Positions 42,989 through 51,021 of a stretch of DNA of 64,000 bases are shown piece after piece. A model generated the notes under the pieces. It made no database searches and had not been told where the DNA came from. It saw nothing but the letters and a program-made list of their open reading frames with translations. The translations under genes were made by a program, and so were the position numbers. This stretch comes from Sphaerisporangium dianthi (GTDB lineage Bacteria > Actinomycetota > Actinomycetes > Streptosporangiales > Streptosporangiaceae): positions 1 to 64,000 of the forward strand of contig NZ_JBHSFP010000021.1 in assembly GCF_042654065.1 (NCBI RefSeq). The letters run 5' to 3'. Positions within the stretch are counted from its first letter, which is position 1. Every line of letters starts with the position of its first letter.

Positions 42989-43025
42989 GAGCGGAAGACC
43001 TCGCCGGCCTCGCGGGTGGACGGCC

Positions 43026-43115
43026 GGTCCGTGCCGGCCGGCGGCGCCTGATCGGGACCTTGGCCGGTCCGTGCCGGTCCGTGCCGGCCGGCGGCGCCTG
43101 ATCAGGACCTTGGCC
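43026..43115. repeat. Direct repeat of 40 bp at 50-bp spacing
   Basis: GGTCCGTGCCGGCCGGCGGC begins two 40-bp copies at 43026 and 43076 that differ at one base. They lie between two gene remnants. Nothing coding is supported in 42989-43209. Confidence 0.85.
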
Positions 43116-43209
43116 GGAGACGTGGTGCCCACGTGGCCCTTTCCGGTTCCCGTGAAGCCGTGCACCTTGGCCGGGCGGTCGCCCGAGGCCGCGTCATGCC
43201 GATTCGTCG

Positions 43210-43456
43210 ATGACCGTAGAGAGGATTGAGCAGGACAGGGCAGGCGGTCGTCGCTCAGCCGTTCCGCGGCGGCCGCCTGCTCATCCGCCGTCATGGGGTG
43301 CTCGCAGACGACAAGGACGTCGATGTCGCTGCGCCGCGCGTCGAAGCCGCCGAGCACCGCGGATCCATGGAGGTAGACGCCCACCAGGCGCGAGCCGAGC
43401 ACCGCGGCCATCGCGGACGCGACGTCGCCGATGTAGTGGTCCGACAGAGAATCCAT
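43210..43456 (-). pseudogene. Truncated nucleotidyltransferase (aminoglycoside adenylyltransferase-like)
   Basis: From ATG 43456 the frame reads LVGVYLHGSAVLGGFDARRSDIDVLVV, split here by its motif: GSAxxG and DIDVLVV are the nucleotidyltransferase metal site of AadA-like enzymes. Similarity stops after about 75 residues (RLPCPA), where the frame runs into unrelated sequence and the neighbouring repeat. The C-terminal substrate domain is missing, so it is unlikely to work. Confidence 0.65.
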
Positions 43457-43500
43457 GATCTGGACTATAGGAATGCCGTACGAGCGCGGCGGCGTAGCTC

Positions 43501-43529
43501 TTGACGAATGAAATGAACGATCATTTACT
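43501..43529 (+). promoter_or_regulatory. Promoter and TetR operator for the P450 operon
   Basis: TTGACG (43501-43506) and TTTACT (43524-43529) are exactly 17 bp apart. A perfect palindrome AAATGA-ACGA-TCATTT (43511-43526) fills the spacer and touches the -10. The GTG start of the TetR gene lies 7 nt after the -10, so the message should be leaderless and autorepressed. Confidence 0.75.
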
Positions 43530-43535
43530 TTCTGG

Positions 43536-44156
43536 GTGGGGCGAATCGCGGGCGTCACCGCCGCCGAGACCCGGGAACGGCTGCTGCGCGCGGCGGCGGA
43601 CGTGTTCGCCGCGCGCGGGTACGACGGCACGCGCGTGGCCGACATCGCCGCGGCCGCGGGGGTGAGCAACGGCGCGCTGTACGCGCACTTCGGCTCCAAG
43701 GCCGAACTGCTCGTCGCCGCGCTCCGCGCCCATGGGCCCAGCCTGCTCGCCGACCTGCTGGCCGCCGAACCCGGCCTGTCGGTCACCGAGCTGCTCGTCG
43801 CCATCGGCCGCCGGCTGCCCCGCCGGCGCGAGACCCGCGGCTACCTCATCGTCGAGGCGCTGGTCGCGGCCCGCCGGGACGAGGACGTCGCCCGGCCGAT
43901 GCGCGACTACATCGACGAGCGCTCCGGCTGGCTCGCCGGGCTGGTGCGCGTCGCCCAGGCCGGCGGCGAGCTGGACCCCGCGCTGGCGCCCGGCGCGTTC
44001 GCCCACTTCTGCCTCCTGCTCGCGATGGGCAGCGCGCTCGTCACCCCCGACCTGCACTCGGTCGACGACGCCGAGTGGAACGCGCTGCTCGCCCGGGTCG
44101 TGGCGGCACTCATCCCTCCCGAAGACACCACCGCACAGAGCGGAGCACCGCAGTGA
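43536..44156 (+). CDS. TetR family regulator of the ferredoxin-P450 operon
   Basis: 206 residues. The helix-turn-helix is clear (ETRERLLRAAADVFAARGY, then VADIAAAAGVSNGALYAHFGSK). The C-terminal domain resembles regulators of oxidative degradation genes. It is the first gene of an operon with ferredoxin and P450; the ferredoxin start overlaps its stop as GTGA. GTG 43536 lacks a Shine-Dalgarno and sits at the predicted transcription start. It is probably induced by the P450 substrate (inference). Confidence 0.9.
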   Translation: MGRIAGVTAAETRERLLRAAADVFAARGYDGTRVADIAAAAGVSNGALYAHFGSKAELLVAALRAHGPSLLADLLAAEPGLSVTELLVAIGRRLPRRRETRGYLIVEALVAARRDEDVARPMRDYIDERSGWLAGLVRVAQAGGELDPALAPGAFAHFCLLLAMGSALVTPDLHSVDDAEWNALLARVVAALIPPEDTTAQSGAPQ

Positions 44157-44353
44157 GAGTGCAGTTGGACCCCGCACGTTGTCACGGCCACGGCCGCTGT
44201 TACGACCTCGCCCCCGAGGTGTTCTCCGAGGACGGCGAAGGCTATGGGCACGTCATCGCCGGCGGCGTCGTACCGCCTGATCAGGAGCACGACGCCCGGC
44301 TGGCCGTGGCCAACTGCCCCGAACGCGCCATCGACATCGTCCAGGAGAGCTGA
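44153..44353 (+). CDS. Ferredoxin with CxxHxxC cluster motif
   Basis: 66 residues. CHGHGRC provides two cysteines with a histidine at the central position, and NCPERAI provides the last cysteine. Such three-cysteine, histidine-containing ferredoxins are the partners of cytochrome P450s in actinobacteria and carry a 3Fe-4S or 4Fe-4S cluster. GTG 44153 overlaps the TetR stop; the P450 ATG follows after 1 nt. Confidence 0.9.
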   Translation: MRVQLDPARCHGHGRCYDLAPEVFSEDGEGYGHVIAGGVVPPDQEHDARLAVANCPERAIDIVQES

Positions 44354-44354
44354 C

Positions 44355-45626
44355 ATGACCGTCGACGACCGCTTCGCGCGGGACTACCGGGAGACACGGG
44401 CGGACCAGTCCCTCGGCACCCGCAACGAGATCATCACCGGTCCGGTCTCCGACTGGGCGACCGACTTCTCCCACCTTGAGCCCGAGTGGGCCGCCGACCC
44501 CTATCCCATCCAGGACGACCTGCGGCAACGCTGCCCGATCGCGCACACCGGCCGGTTCGGCGGCGGCTGGCTGCCCACGCGCTACGAGGACGTCGCCGCC
44601 ATCGCCTACGACACCGAGCACTTCTCCTCGCGGGCGGTCGTCATGAGCAACTTCCGGCCGCCGCGCGAGCTGGCGCCGGTGGGCGGCACGCCGCCCATCT
44701 CCTCCGACCCGCCGTTCCACCACGACGCGCGCAAGCTGCTGCTCCCGGCGTTCACCAAGAGCGCGGTCGTCAAGCGCGAACAGGCGACCAGAACGTTATG
44801 CCACTCGCTCATCGACGCGTTCGAGGGGCGGGATGTCGTCGACGCCGCCCACGACTACGCGCAGTACATCCCGATGCGGGTCATCGCCGACATGCTCGGC
44901 TTCCCGATCGAGGACGCGCCGCTGTTCCGCGAGTTCATCGAGAACACGCTCGAAGGCGTCAACCTGCCGCCGGAGGAACGGTCGGCGCGGATGGGGAGCC
45001 TGTTCGACTACCTGCTCGCGCAGATCCGCGACCACGTCGACAACCCGCGCGACGACCTGACGAGCTACCTCATCGACGCCGAGTTGTACGGCCGCAAGCT
45101 CGAACCCCCGCACGTCGCCGGCACGATGGCCCTGCTGCTCGTCGCCGGCATCGACACGACATGGAGCGCGATCGGCGCGTCGCTGTGGCACCTCGCGAAG
45201 ACCCCGCGCGACCGCGAGCGCCTGGTCGCCGAGCCCGCGCTGCTGCCCACCGCGATGGAGGAGTTCCTCCGGGCCTACGCGCCGGTGACGATGGCGCGGC
45301 TGGTGAGGGAGGACGTGGACTGGCGCGGCGCCGACATGAAGGGGGACGACTGGGTCCTGCTGTCGTTCCCGGCCGCCAACCGCGACCCGTCCCAGTTCGA
45401 GCGGGCGGACGAGGTCGTCATCGACCGCGAGGTCAACCGGCACGCCGCGTTCGGTCTCGGCATCCACCGCTGCGTGGGCTCGCACCTCGCGCGCATGGAG
45501 CTGCGGGTCGCCCTGGAGGTCTGGCTCGAGCGGATCCCCGACTTCAGCCTGCACGACCCGGCCGCGGTCACCTGGTCCACCGGGCAGGTACGCGGGCCGC
45601 GCGCCCTCCCACTCCGCATCGGCTAG
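44355..45626 (+). CDS. Cytochrome P450
   Basis: 423 residues. The I-helix oxygen-activation motif is AGIDTTWSA, the K-helix ExxR is EEFLR, and the heme loop is FGLGIHRCVGSHLARME with the cysteine ligand. It is a soluble class I enzyme that takes electrons from the adjacent ferredoxin; a reductase is not in the operon. The substrate is unknown. A catabolic or detoxifying role is suggested by the local TetR regulator and the lack of biosynthetic neighbours. Confidence 0.95.
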   Translation: MTVDDRFARDYRETRADQSLGTRNEIITGPVSDWATDFSHLEPEWAADPYPIQDDLRQRCPIAHTGRFGGGWLPTRYEDVAAIAYDTEHFSSRAVVMSNFRPPRELAPVGGTPPISSDPPFHHDARKLLLPAFTKSAVVKREQATRTLCHSLIDAFEGRDVVDAAHDYAQYIPMRVIADMLGFPIEDAPLFREFIENTLEGVNLPPEERSARMGSLFDYLLAQIRDHVDNPRDDLTSYLIDAELYGRKLEPPHVAGTMALLLVAGIDTTWSAIGASLWHLAKTPRDRERLVAEPALLPTAMEEFLRAYAPVTMARLVREDVDWRGADMKGDDWVLLSFPAANRDPSQFERADEVVIDREVNRHAAFGLGIHRCVGSHLARMELRVALEVWLERIPDFSLHDPAAVTWSTGQVRGPRALPLRIG

Positions 45627-45725
45627 GGTCCCTCCGCTCTCCTCGCGATGCCATCGGCCGGCGTCCTCTTCCCCTCCCCGCCCGCATCGGCCGGGGTTCC
45701 CTTGCCCTTCGCCCGCATCGGCCGG
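45615..45725 (+). repeat. Imperfect repeats copying the P450 3' end
   Basis: The last codons of the P450 gene (CGCATCGGC before the TAG) recur downstream at about 45650, 45683 and 45714 as CATCGGCCGG followed by a pyrimidine-rich stretch, at 31-35 bp spacing. Confidence 0.55.
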
Positions 45726-45778
45726 TGTCCTGTCCCCTGTGCGCTCCCGGGGCCGCAGGGGAGGGCGTGAACTCCTGC

Positions 45779-45813
45779 GGGGACTTGTGGCGATATATCC
45801 GCGACAAGTCCCC
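45779..45813. promoter_or_regulatory. Long palindrome upstream of ECF sigma gene
   Basis: GGGGACTTGT (45779-45788) and ACAAGTCCCC (45804-45813) are perfect arms around a 15-nt centre containing ATATAT. It lies 23 nt before the sigma factor start. It could be an operator or the terminator of the P450 operon. Confidence 0.5.
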
Positions 45814-45836
45814 CATGGGAAGGCCGGCTCGATGCC

Positions 45837-46451
45837 ATGGTGCCGACGATGAGCGCTCCCCCCACCGCCGGGAGCATCCTGGACTCGGATCTGATCGCCG
45901 AGTCCAGAGGGCGACCTGAGGCGTTCGCGACGCTCTTCGACCGTTATGCCGCGATGCTCTACCGGTACATCTCCCGCCGGCTCGGTCCCGAGGTGGCCGA
46001 GGACCTGGTCGGCGAGACGTTCCTGGTCGCCTTCGGGCGCAGGGACCGCTACGACCTGACCTACGCCGACGCCCGGCCCTGGCTGTTCGGCATCGCGACC
46101 AAGCTGATGTCCCGGCATCACCGCTCCGAGGCGGCCCGCTACCGCGCCTTGACGCGCACCCCCGTGGACGCCGTGGTGGAAGGCCACGCGGAGCAGGTCG
46201 CCGGCGAGGTGACCGCGAGGGCGTCCAGGTCGGTGCTGGCCCCGGCGCTCGCGAGCCTGTCCCAGGGCGACCGTGACGTCCTCCTTCTGATCGCCTGGGG
46301 TGACCTGTCGTACGAGGAGGTCGCCCAGGCCCTCGGCATCCCGATCGGCACGGTCCGCTCCCGCCTCAACCGCGCCAGGCGCAAGGTGCGCGCCGCCCTA
46401 GGCGACATCAACCCGATGCAGGAGCAGGAGGAGCGGCCATGGACGACCTGA
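45837..46451 (+). CDS. ECF-type RNA polymerase sigma factor
   Basis: 204 residues. Region 2 spans about 28-95 (FATLFDRYAAMLYRYISRRLG, AEDLVGETFLVAF, ARPWLFGIATKLM). Region 4 spans about 140-190 (LASLSQGDRDVLLLIAWGDLSYEEVAQALGIPIGTVRSRLNRAR, in segments). There is no C-terminal extension. ATG 45837 is used, with another ATG four codons on. The next gene overlaps by 13 bp and encodes a membrane protein with a short cytoplasmic head that could be its anti-sigma factor. Confidence 0.93.
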   Translation: MVPTMSAPPTAGSILDSDLIAESRGRPEAFATLFDRYAAMLYRYISRRLGPEVAEDLVGETFLVAFGRRDRYDLTYADARPWLFGIATKLMSRHHRSEAARYRALTRTPVDAVVEGHAEQVAGEVTARASRSVLAPALASLSQGDRDVLLLIAWGDLSYEEVAQALGIPIGTVRSRLNRARRKVRAALGDINPMQEQEERPWTT

Positions 46452-47551
46452 AGGTGCTTCGCGACTTCGGGCGCGGCCTGGAGCACGAGCCTCCCGCGAC
46501 GCTGGCCCGGCAGCGCCGCCGGCTTCTCGACGCGGCCACCGCCACCGCCTCCGCGGACGCGGGAGCGGCAGCGGGTCCTGGTAGGCGCCGGCGCTTTCCC
46601 GGGGCGGGCCGCCCGCGGCGCCGGATCGGATGGGCGGCACTGGCCGGGGTCGCGGCGGTCACCGCCGCGCTGGTGGTCGTGCCGACGGTGCTGCTCCGCG
46701 GCACGACGCCCGCCGGCTCCACCGTGGCCGCGCCCACATGGCACCGGCCGGCGAAGCAGGACGGCGTGCTGAACGTGCTCGTCGTGGGCTCCGACGAGCG
46801 GCCCGCCCCGAAAGGCGCCCCTGGCCTCTCTCTTGGCGAGCGGAGCGACGTCATGATCCTGGTGACCGTTCCCGAGGACGGCAGGAAGATCAGCGCGGTC
46901 AGCCTGCCGCGGGACTCCATGGTGCGCATCCCCGCCTGCCAGTCGCCGGACGGGACGACCGCTCCCGCCCGCACCGACATGATCAACTCGGCGTTCACGA
47001 CAGGGGGCCTGCGCTGCGCCTGGAAGACCGTCGAGAGCTTGACCGGCGTCCGTGTGGACCACGCGGTGGAGATCCGCTTCTCGGGGTTCAAGGACATTGT
47101 CGACGCGCTCGGCGGGGTGGAGATCACGCTGCCCATGGCGGTGAAGGACCCCAAGTCCAAGCTGGACCTGCCGGCAGGCCGGCACCTGCTCAACGGCGAG
47201 CAGGCCCTGGCGTACGTGCGGACCCGCTACGCGCTGGGGGCCGGGTCCGACATCCCGCGGATCAGGCGGCAACAGGTCCTCATGGCCTCTCTGCTGGACA
47301 AGATCCTGCACATCGGCGAACCGGACAGGCTGCGGCTTCTGTTCCAGGCTGTGCGCAAGTCCGTCATCACCGATGTCGACCTGGACCTCGGCACTCTCCT
47401 CACCGTCTTGCAGGGCGCCCAGCCGGGCAGCACCGATCCCGTCCGCTTCTTGATCGTGCCCGTGCGGCCTTACCCTGCCGACCCCCACCGCCTCGAATGG
47501 CTCCAACCGGACGCCGGCCGCCTGTTCGCCCAGCTCAGGGGCGGCGGCTAG
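46439..47551 (+). CDS. LytR-CpsA-Psr (LCP) protein with cytoplasmic anti-sigma-like head
   Basis: 370 residues. A cytoplasmic segment of about 60 residues (LRDFGRGLEHEPPATLARQRR) precedes one transmembrane helix (about 64-86). The extracellular LCP domain follows, with VLVVGSDERP, RSDVMILVTV, SLPRDSMVRIP, DHAVEIRFSGF and YVRTRY, the arginine/aspartate set that binds polyprenyl pyrophosphate. LCP enzymes attach glycopolymers to peptidoglycan. AGGAGG lies seven nt before the ATG. Overlap with the sigma gene and the head sequence, which resembles N-termini of proteins encoded after ECF factors, suggest a dual enzyme/anti-sigma role (inference). Confidence 0.85.
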   Translation: MDDLKVLRDFGRGLEHEPPATLARQRRRLLDAATATASADAGAAAGPGRRRRFPGAGRPRRRIGWAALAGVAAVTAALVVVPTVLLRGTTPAGSTVAAPTWHRPAKQDGVLNVLVVGSDERPAPKGAPGLSLGERSDVMILVTVPEDGRKISAVSLPRDSMVRIPACQSPDGTTAPARTDMINSAFTTGGLRCAWKTVESLTGVRVDHAVEIRFSGFKDIVDALGGVEITLPMAVKDPKSKLDLPAGRHLLNGEQALAYVRTRYALGAGSDIPRIRRQQVLMASLLDKILHIGEPDRLRLLFQAVRKSVITDVDLDLGTLLTVLQGAQPGSTDPVRFLIVPVRPYPADPHRLEWLQPDAGRLFAQLRGGG

Positions 47552-47728
47552 GCGAATGAGCGATCAGCACGCGCGTCGTCGGACGTACCCCTGAGCCGAC
47601 CGGCGCGCTGTCCGCGGACGCCGGCCGGCGCGCTGTGCACGGACGTGTTCCGGCCGGTCGCGGTACGGCGGCGCCGGTCCCGCCGTACCGCGACGGTTGG
47701 AGCGTGGGCAGGGGCGGTCGGAGGACGG

Positions 47729-48589
47729 TCAGGGGGTGAAGGCGTGCAGGACGGGGAGGAGGTGCTCCTCCTCGTTGTCCAGGTGCGCCTCGACCTCGGC
47801 GGTGAGCCGCTCCACCTCGGCGAGCACGGTCGCCGGGTCGGCCCCTGCCCCGCCCTCGGTCCCGGCCTCGGCCCCGTCGCCCGAGAGCAGCTCCTGCAGC
47901 TCGTCGACCAGCCGCTTGATCGTCTGGTGTTCCTCCCGTAGCCGGGCCAGCGCCGAGGACAGCTCCGGATGCCGCTCGCCCAAGGTCGGGAACATGTACG
48001 CCTCCTCGATCGAGTGGTGGTGGTGGAGGCCCTGGCACACGGTCAGGCAGTTGACCCGCAGCTGCGCCCCGAGGCTCCGGCCCGACGCGGCGACCTCCTT
48101 GCGTACGAGCGCGAGTTCGCGGCGGAAGGCGTCGTGGACGGCCTTGAGGAAGTCCGCGGGAGAGCCGGCGACGGGCGGCGGGCCGATGGGGTGCAGGGCG
48201 ACGACGGGGATCACCCGGGCCGTCTTGGCCTGGTAGGCCGCCCAGCCCGGGTTCGCCTCGGCCGCCCGGGCGAAGACGCGGTCGCGCTCCTCGCCCTCCA
48301 GCGCGATGGCGTCCGCTTCGTAGGTGAAGATCCCGTCCTCGACGGTGACCCTCGGGTTGGCGAGCAGGTTGTGGTACCAGGCCGGATGGGACGGGGCCCC
48401 GCCGGCCGAGGCGATGATCAGCTGGCGCTCGCCGTCCGGCAGGTAGGCGACCGGGGTCGTGTGGCTGGCCCCGGTCCTCGCTCCGGTGGTGGTCAGCAGG
48501 AGGAGCCGCCCCCCTCCGAAGGGGCCGCTCACCTGTCCGCGGTTGGCTCGGAACTCCTTGATGATCTGCTGGTTGAAGTCTTCGGGCAT
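47729..48589 (-). CDS. F420-dependent nitroreductase-family protein fused to hemerythrin-like domain
   Basis: 286 residues. Residues 1-140 match the deazaflavin-dependent (DDN-type) family: LLLLTTTGARTGASHTTPVAYLP, PAWYHNLLANPRVTVE and the C-terminal PVVALHPI. Residues 145-285 form a four-helix HHE domain with histidines in LHHHHSIEEAYMFP, REEHQTIKRL and HLDNEEEHLLP that would hold a non-heme di-iron site. The start ATG has AGGAGC nine nt upstream. Redox or oxygen/nitric oxide sensing is possible, but the substrate is unknown. Confidence 0.87.
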   Translation of the reverse strand: MPEDFNQQIIKEFRANRGQVSGPFGGGRLLLLTTTGARTGASHTTPVAYLPDGERQLIIASAGGAPSHPAWYHNLLANPRVTVEDGIFTYEADAIALEGEERDRVFARAAEANPGWAAYQAKTARVIPVVALHPIGPPPVAGSPADFLKAVHDAFRRELALVRKEVAASGRSLGAQLRVNCLTVCQGLHHHHSIEEAYMFPTLGERHPELSSALARLREEHQTIKRLVDELQELLSGDGAEAGTEGGAGADPATVLAEVERLTAEVEAHLDNEEEHLLPVLHAFTP

Positions 48590-49153
48590 GCTCGGTTCTG
48601 CTCCTGGCGTGAGTGTGCCCGCGGGCGCGCCGCGGGGATGGGGGCCGGCGGACCACGACGTGACCGGCGGCGAGAGCGCGTCCGTCGAAGGCGACGGGTG
48701 CGCGTCCGTGGCCGACGGCGCGTGGAACCGCGGAATGGGGTGGAACGGTGGGACGTCACCGCGCGCGAGGTCCGGCCCCGGACCGGCAGGTCATCGCCGA
48801 TGGGTCAAGGGCTGAAGCGACTCGTGAAAAGGGCGGCGCTCGATGCCGCTGGAAGGGGGGACGACGCGCGGGGCGCGATCAGATGATCAGGCGCGGCCTG
48901 TTGAGTGTGAACTCACGACATCATCCCCTATAGGTCGGGTGCGGCCCGCACGCCGACCGTTTGGTCCGTCGTGCCGACAACACGCCGATCATTACAGTTC
49001 GTCCCCACGATCCTTGTCAAGGGAGGCGCTGGGCCCGCCTTGGGAGAACCGGGAGCAGCAGGTAGATCCTTTACTGTTTCGGCATCCGATGATTACTCTC
49101 AGCGATAATGTCGGCACGTTATGTATCGGCCTTTCCCTCGGGGGTCCGTCTCA
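48590..49153. other. Intergenic region, no gene supported; AT-richer promoter part at 48985-49115
   Basis: Open frames here are arginine-rich by-products. The last 170 bases are clearly less GC-rich and contain promoter-like boxes (for example TTTACT at about 49072 and GATAAT at about 49104) and an imperfect palindrome CGATAAT...GTTATGTATCG. This suggests a regulated promoter for the sulfotransferase-glycosyltransferase operon. Confidence 0.45.
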
Positions 49154-50128
49154 GTGACTGTTCGTGTGGTGTTCATAGGTGGGCTGGGACGCAGTGGCAC
49201 GACCCTGCTCGAGCGGATGCTCGGTGAGACGCCCGGCGTCACACCTCTCGGCGAGGTCGTCCACCTGTGGGAACGCGGGGTCTGCTCGCGTGAGCCCTGC
49301 GGGTGCGGTGAGCCGTTCACCTCGTGCCCCTTCTGGCGCAGGGTCGGCGTCCGAGCGTTCGGAGGGTGGTCGCCGGGGCTGGCCGACCGCGTGCTGACGC
49401 TGCGGCGCCGGGTCGACCGCACGCGGCACATCCCCGCCCTGGCGAGCCGCCGCTGTCGCATCGACCTCAGCGGCTACACCCGGGCGTACTCCCGCGTCTA
49501 CGAGGCGGCCGCGCAGGTCGCCGCCCGCCCGGTCGTGGTCGACTCCAGCAAGCACGCCTCGCTCGCGTTCTGCCTGAGCACCTCCCCGGTCGTGGACCTC
49601 AGCGTGGTCCACGTCGTCCGCGACCCCCGCGCGGTCGCCCACTCCTGGGGCCGGCGCGTCGACAGGCCTGAGAACGGCGCCCGCATGACCCGGTGGCGGC
49701 CGTGGCGCACCTCCCTCCACTGGGTCGTGCAGAACCTCGCCTTCGAGCTGCTCGCACGCCGCGGCGGCACGGTGGTCCGCGTCAGGTACGAGGACCTGCT
49801 GGCCGATCCGCGCTCGGTGCTGGCCGCGCTGCTCGCCCACCTGCGGCTCGACGGGGGCGATCTGGCGTTCCTGCGTCCCGGGCTCGCCGAGCTCTCAAAG
49901 ACGCACACCTGCGCCGGGAACCCGATGCGCTTCACCGCCGGCCCGCTGCAGCTCAGCAGGGACGACTCCTGGAGCGACCACCTGGCCCGGCGGCACCGGT
50001 GGCTGGTCACCGCGCTGACCTGGCCGCTGATGCTCCAGTACGGCTACCGCATGCGCGAGCGGCGCGCCGCCGAACCGGTGCCGGGGGCGTGGATCGCCGC
50101 CGGTGTCGCGGCTCAGGAGTGCCGATGA
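49154..50128 (+). CDS. PAPS-dependent sulfotransferase
   Basis: 324 residues from GTG 49154. The 5'-phosphosulfate loop is GLGRSGTTLLERML and the 3'-phosphate motif is VVHVVRDPRAVAHSW. The acceptor side has DSSKHASL. It transfers sulfate from PAPS to a hydroxyl group, probably on a glycan given the following GT2 and GT26 genes, whose starts overlap. An upstream ATG at 49121 in frame is less likely. CysQ (36426) would remove the PAP released. Confidence 0.85.
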   Translation: MTVRVVFIGGLGRSGTTLLERMLGETPGVTPLGEVVHLWERGVCSREPCGCGEPFTSCPFWRRVGVRAFGGWSPGLADRVLTLRRRVDRTRHIPALASRRCRIDLSGYTRAYSRVYEAAAQVAARPVVVDSSKHASLAFCLSTSPVVDLSVVHVVRDPRAVAHSWGRRVDRPENGARMTRWRPWRTSLHWVVQNLAFELLARRGGTVVRVRYEDLLADPRSVLAALLAHLRLDGGDLAFLRPGLAELSKTHTCAGNPMRFTAGPLQLSRDDSWSDHLARRHRWLVTALTWPLMLQYGYRMRERRAAEPVPGAWIAAGVAAQECR

Positions 50129-51021
50129 GCCCATCGGTCGGCGTGGTCATCCCCACACGCGGCGACCGTCCCCATCTGCTCCACGCCGCGGTGGACGCCG
50201 TCCTGGCGCAGAGCAGTCCGCGGGCCGCGGACGTCGTCGTGGTCGTCGACGGCCCGGCGCAGGTGGCGGCGGTCGCCGGGCAGCTCACCGCCGGCGGGGC
50301 GCGGGTGGTCGCCAACCGTTTCAGCCCCGGGCTGCCCGGAGCACGCAACACCGGCATCTCGGCGCTGGGCACCGATCTGGTGGCCTTCTGCGACGACGAC
50401 GACGTGTGGCTGCCCGGCAAGCTGACCGCCCAGCTCGCGGCGCTCGAGGCCGCTCCGGGCGCCGAGTTCGCCGGCTGCGCCATCGAGGTCGAATACGGCT
50501 CGCGCCGCGTCGTCCGTCTCGCCGGCACCGACCAGGTCACCAAGGGGCATCTCACCCGTTCACGCATGGTGATGGTGCACTCATCGACGTTCCTGTTCAG
50601 GCGCGGGTCGATCTGGCCCGACGAGAGCGCGCCCGGCGGGCAGAACGAAGACTGGGATCTGGCGCTGCGCGCCGTCGGCCGCCATCCGATCGCCTATGTC
50701 GACCGGCCGTTGGTGCGGGTCCGCTGGGGCGGCTCGGCTTACGCGACGCGCTGGGCCGACCGCATCGCGGGCCTCGAGTGGATGCTGGCCCGTCACCCCT
50801 ACCTGGTCACCGACCCGCGCGGCGCCGCGCGCATCTACGGCCAGCTCGCCTTCCACCACGCGGCGCTGGGGCGGCGCGCGGCGGCGTGGCACTGGGCTCG
50901 CCGCGCGTTCGCCGCCCGCTGGGGCGAGCCGCGCGTGCCCATCGCGCTCGCGGTCGCGCTGGGCCTGGTCCCCGCCGACACGATGCTCGGCCTGCTGCAC
51001 ACCCGAGGGCACGGCATCTGA
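50125..51021 (+). CDS. GT2 family glycosyltransferase
   Basis: 298 residues. The GT-A fold shows VGVVIPTRGDRPHLL, the acidic CDDDDVWLPGKL metal site and NEDWDLALRA as the catalytic base region. It lacks transmembrane helices and so acts in the cytoplasm on a lipid-linked repeat unit. The ATG overlaps the sulfotransferase stop (ATGA), and its own stop overlaps the next ATG (TGATG), giving a tightly coupled three-gene operon. Confidence 0.88.
   Translation: MSPSVGVVIPTRGDRPHLLHAAVDAVLAQSSPRAADVVVVVDGPAQVAAVAGQLTAGGARVVANRFSPGLPGARNTGISALGTDLVAFCDDDDVWLPGKLTAQLAALEAAPGAEFAGCAIEVEYGSRRVVRLAGTDQVTKGHLTRSRMVMVHSSTFLFRRGSIWPDESAPGGQNEDWDLALRAVGRHPIAYVDRPLVRVRWGGSAYATRWADRIAGLEWMLARHPYLVTDPRGAARIYGQLAFHHAALGRRAAAWHWARRAFAARWGEPRVPIALAVALGLVPADTMLGLLHTRGHGI

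Noticed and set aside
42140..43804. Single 554-residue minus-strand protein
   Set aside because: Only about 75 residues near its start resemble a nucleotidyltransferase; the rest is antisense or repeat sequence.
43536..45626. Natural product biosynthetic cluster around the P450
   Set aside because: No synthase, tailoring or resistance genes flank the three-gene operon.
39710..48589. Integrated mobile element
   Set aside because: The region is accessory in content, but no integrase, transposase, tRNA-bordered att site or flanking inverted repeats were seen.
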